DNA from: CAWDYA01 sp963806495 | GTDB taxonomy: Bacteria; Acidobacteriota; Polarisedimenticolia; JACPZX01; DASXTC01 | DNA: 64,000 bases | Reading direction: 5' to 3' | Assembly: GCA_963806495.1 (NCBI GenBank) | Contig: CAWDYA010000002.1 | Location: forward strand, 186,001 to 250,000 | Shown here: one piece after another, positions 62,008-64,000 of the stretch | How the letters are laid out: every line of letters starts with the position of its first letter | How positions within the stretch are numbered: position 1 is the stretch's first letter | The notes under the pieces: generated by a model | What the model was told of the DNA's origin: nothing | Databases searched by the model: none | Seen by the model: the letters and a program-made list of their open reading frames with translations, nothing else | Program-made: the position numbers and the translations under genes

Positions 62008-62502
62008 ATGAGCGACTATGTCATCCGTCCCATGAAGGAGCGGGACATCGAGTCGATCATCGCGATCGATTCCCTGATACGCGGTCCGGGGGGGCCCGAT
62101 CGGGCCGGTTTCTGGCGGGGCCTGCTCTCGTTGTACGCCGAGGACGCGCCGCATGACGAGGACGGCGCCGCGCCCGTGGCCGCCCCGCACCTGTGCGCCG
62201 TGGCGGAGCTGCAGGACGCGCCGGGCACCGGCGTCATCGGTTTCATCATCGGCGATGTCCAGTCATGGCAGTTCGGGCTCCCGCGTCACGGACGGATTGT
62301 GACGATCGGCATACACCCGAAGCACAGGCGGCACGGCGTGGCGACCCGCCTCGCCGATTCGCTGATCGCATCGTTCCGGGTGATGGGGCTGCCGTTCGTG
62401 CATTGCCTCGTCAGACCCGACGATCCGCTCGGCGAGTTCTTCGGCTCGCTCGGCTTCCACAGGCCCGGCTTCGAGATCCTGGAAAAGCCGATCACGGGCT
62501 GA
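62008..62502 (+). CDS. GNAT-family N-acetyltransferase
   Basis: 164 aa. GNAT fold with YVIRPMKERDIESIIAIDSL at the N-terminus and the acetyl-CoA loop in VTIGIHPKHRRHGVATRLAD (R/Q-x-x-G-x-A). C-terminal FFGSLGFHRPGFEILEKP. Similar to RimI-like acetyltransferases; substrate not deducible. Confidence 0.9.
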   Translation: MSDYVIRPMKERDIESIIAIDSLIRGPGGPDRAGFWRGLLSLYAEDAPHDEDGAAPVAAPHLCAVAELQDAPGTGVIGFIIGDVQSWQFGLPRHGRIVTIGIHPKHRRHGVATRLADSLIASFRVMGLPFVHCLVRPDDPLGEFFGSLGFHRPGFEILEKPITG

Positions 62503-62525
62503 GCCGCGGCGTTGCCTGTTTGGCG

Positions 62526-62554
62526 TTGACGGTCCCGAGCGGATCTCATACCAT
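62526..62554 (+). promoter_or_regulatory. Sigma-70 promoter of ilvE
   Basis: TTGACG (62526-62531), 17-bp spacer, TACCAT (62549-62554); leader of about 85 nt to ATG 62645. Confidence 0.7.
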
Positions 62555-62596
62555 GCATGGGTCAGCCCGGATCGCGAGCAGGTGTCTGTTTGTCCA

Positions 62597-62625
62597 GGGT
62601 CCGTGTGCGCGTGTGCGCACGGCCC
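62597..62625 (+). promoter_or_regulatory. Stable hairpin in the ilvE leader
   Basis: GGG-t-CCGTGTGC pairs with GCGCACGG-CCC around a 6-nt loop (11 bp, one bulge, one G-U pair). It ends 19 nt before the start codon and is followed by GAGGG. It may tune translation or attenuate transcription; there is no T-tract, so it is not a simple terminator. Confidence 0.45.
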
Positions 62626-62644
62626 GGCTCATCGAGGGCATCCC

Positions 62645-63523
62645 ATGGCCGTATCGATCTTCCTGAATGGCGAGTATATCGACAGCCGCGAGAAGGCGCT
62701 CGTCCCCCTCTACGACCACGGACTCCTGTACGGGGATGGTGTGTTCGAGGGGATTCGCGCCTACAACGGACGCATCTTCCGCATGAAGGACCACATGGAT
62801 CGGCTGTACGATTCAGCCAAGGCGATCCTGCTCCAGATCCCGTATTCGCGTGAACAGCTCGACGGGATCCTGCTCGAGACGGTGAAACGCACCGGGCTGG
62901 ACGACGCCTATGTCCGGTTGATCGTCTCCCGGGGTGTCGGCGACCTGGGCATCGACCCGCGCCGCTGCCCGAAGCCGTCCGTGTACATCATCGCGGGCGC
63001 GATCGCGTTGTATCCGCCGGAGAAGTACCAGAAGGGGCTCCGGTGCACGGTGGCGTCGACCCGGCGGAACCGGCCCGATTGCCTCAACCCCCAGGTCAAG
63101 ACCCTCAACTACCTGAACAACATCATGGCCAAGATCGAGGCGATCCAGTCGGGGGTCGACGAAGCGATCATGCTGAACGAGGCCGGCCTGGTCGCCGAGG
63201 CCACGGCCGACAATCTCTGGGCTGTGAGGGAGGGCCGGCTCGTGACGCCTCCCACCCACGTAGGCATCCTCGAGGGGATCACGCGCAAGGTCCTGATGGA
63301 GATCTGCGACGAGAACGGGATGCCCTGGCAGGAACGGAATCTCGTTCTGCACGATCTCATGCGGGCGGAGGAGATCTTCCTCTGCGGGACCGGCGCCGAG
63401 CTGATCCCGGTGGTCGAGATCGACGGCCGGCCGGTCGGCTCGGGGACCCCCGGAGCGACCTTCCAGCGGATGCTCGAGTTGTTCAGGGCCCGCGCCCGGG
63501 TCGACGGCGTGCCGTTCCGCTGA
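62645..63523 (+). CDS. ilvE: Branched-chain amino acid aminotransferase
   Basis: 292 aa, fold-type IV PLP enzyme. LNGEYIDSREKALVPLYDHG, YGDGVFEGIRAYNG, the PLP lysine in NPQVKTLNYLNNIMAKIEAI, EAIMLNEAGLVAEATADNLW and CGTGAELIPVVEIDGRPVG match IlvE. A PabC-like 4-amino-4-deoxychorismate lyase role is conceivable with pabB nearby, but the length and motifs favour IlvE. ATG 62645 has GAGGG upstream. Confidence 0.92.
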   Translation: MAVSIFLNGEYIDSREKALVPLYDHGLLYGDGVFEGIRAYNGRIFRMKDHMDRLYDSAKAILLQIPYSREQLDGILLETVKRTGLDDAYVRLIVSRGVGDLGIDPRRCPKPSVYIIAGAIALYPPEKYQKGLRCTVASTRRNRPDCLNPQVKTLNYLNNIMAKIEAIQSGVDEAIMLNEAGLVAEATADNLWAVREGRLVTPPTHVGILEGITRKVLMEICDENGMPWQERNLVLHDLMRAEEIFLCGTGAELIPVVEIDGRPVGSGTPGATFQRMLELFRARARVDGVPFR

Positions 63524-63533
63524 CCGGGTGACG

Positions 63534-64000
63534 ATGCAGACGAAGAATCTGCCCGCGTACGTCCCGGGCCTGGCCGGCGTACCGGCCGTACGCTCCGGCA
63601 TCAGCGCGATCGACGGCGCGCGCGGGCGGCTGGCGTATCGCGGCATCCCGATCGAGCAGCTCGCCGTCAACAGCACCTACGGCGAGACCTCATGGCTCCT
63701 CCTCCATGGCGGACTCCCGCGGGGCGACCAGCTCCACGGCTGGGAGACGGGTCTCAGGGAGGGGAGGCGCGCGCCTTCGCCGGTGATCGAGAGCCTCCGT
63801 GCGATGCCGCGGACGGGGCACCCGATGAAAGCGCTGCAGGCGGGTGTCGCTTTGCTCGGCATGGCTCCTTCCGTGCGGGACGAAGCGGACACGGATGCGG
63901 CCAGGATCCTGATCGGCGGGCTGCCGGCCCTCGTGGCGGCGTGGCACCGGATCAGGTCGGGGCTCGAGCCGATCGCGCCGCGGGACGATCTCGACACCGC
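63534..64000 (+). CDS. Citrate synthase family protein (second copy; cut by window end)
   Basis: At least 155 aa, open to the window edge. PGLAGVPAVRSGISAIDGAR, RLAYRGIPIEQLAVNSTYGE and HPMKALQAGVALLGMAP match the N-terminal half of citrate/2-methylcitrate synthases; the active site lies beyond the end. It starts 10 nt after ilvE. Distinct from gltA at 12091-13398, so it may be a methylcitrate synthase or an alternate citrate synthase. Confidence 0.85.
   Translation, partial: MQTKNLPAYVPGLAGVPAVRSGISAIDGARGRLAYRGIPIEQLAVNSTYGETSWLLLHGGLPRGDQLHGWETGLREGRRAPSPVIESLRAMPRTGHPMKALQAGVALLGMAPSVRDEADTDAARILIGGLPALVAAWHRIRSGLEPIAPRDDLDT

Overview
The window is GC-rich (roughly two-thirds G+C by eye), densely coded bacterial chromosome. 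A Ser/Thr protein kinase fused to a TolB-like beta-propeller, an OmpW-type porin, a TonB with a long proline run plus ExbB and tandem ExbD, a RodZ-like protein and many exported TPR, HEAT and FG-GAP proteins point to a didermic, probably environmental organism. Acidobacteriota (Thermoanaerobaculia/Vicinamibacteria-like) is my best guess; this is inference from gene content, not a tree. I see no phage, IS element, CRISPR array or rRNA. The only tRNA is tRNA-Thr(CGT).

Layout. 0-10 kb (minus strand): a diguanylate cyclase cut by the window edge, argS, an ECF sigma/anti-sigma pair behind an exported protease-like protein with a mutated HExxH, then PP2C phosphatase, a HEAT-like protein and a RodZ-like protein. 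10-17.5 kb: an FG-GAP protein behind an AT-rich palindrome, citrate synthase with a Cys-rich mini-protein, an amidohydrolase lacking the usual HxH, OmpW, and two small exported proteins. 17.5-23 kb: the kinase-propeller protein, a TMTC-like membrane/TPR protein and an HD phosphohydrolase. 23-31.4 kb: a sigma-54 activator with GAF domains, paired upstream activator sites, a sigma-54 promoter, a 76-aa peptide resembling NHLP/Os1348-type leader peptides, and a TolC-adaptor-RND pump, apparently one regulated unit. 31.4-38.8 kb: tRNA-Thr, a mini cytochrome c, a second ECF sigma/anti-sigma/exported-protein module with its own ECF-type promoter, GHMP kinase, GH113-like lipoprotein, nucleotide-kinase-like protein and rhomboid protease. 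38.8-51.1 kb: housekeeping run nadA-dxs-pepA-mogA, antiporter, gamma-carbonic anhydrase, DHH phosphoesterase, elbB, moaD-moaE and an M48 protease. 51-57 kb: TPR lipoprotein, tonB-exbB-exbD-exbD, a 650-bp non-coding stretch, then rny. 57-64 kb: PHP phosphoesterase, pabB, exported proteins, a NicO/UreH-like transporter, GNAT, ilvE and a second citrate synthase family gene cut by the window end.

Two patterns run across the window. First, about ten genes have a -10 box only 7-10 nt before the start codon and no Shine-Dalgarno, suggesting leaderless mRNAs, while other genes have strong GGAGG-type sites. Second, seven otherwise intact genes carry 13 single-base frameshifts in total (an eighth, 61037-61986, carries one more); repairing each restores a normal-length protein, so these look like assembly errors rather than pseudogenes.
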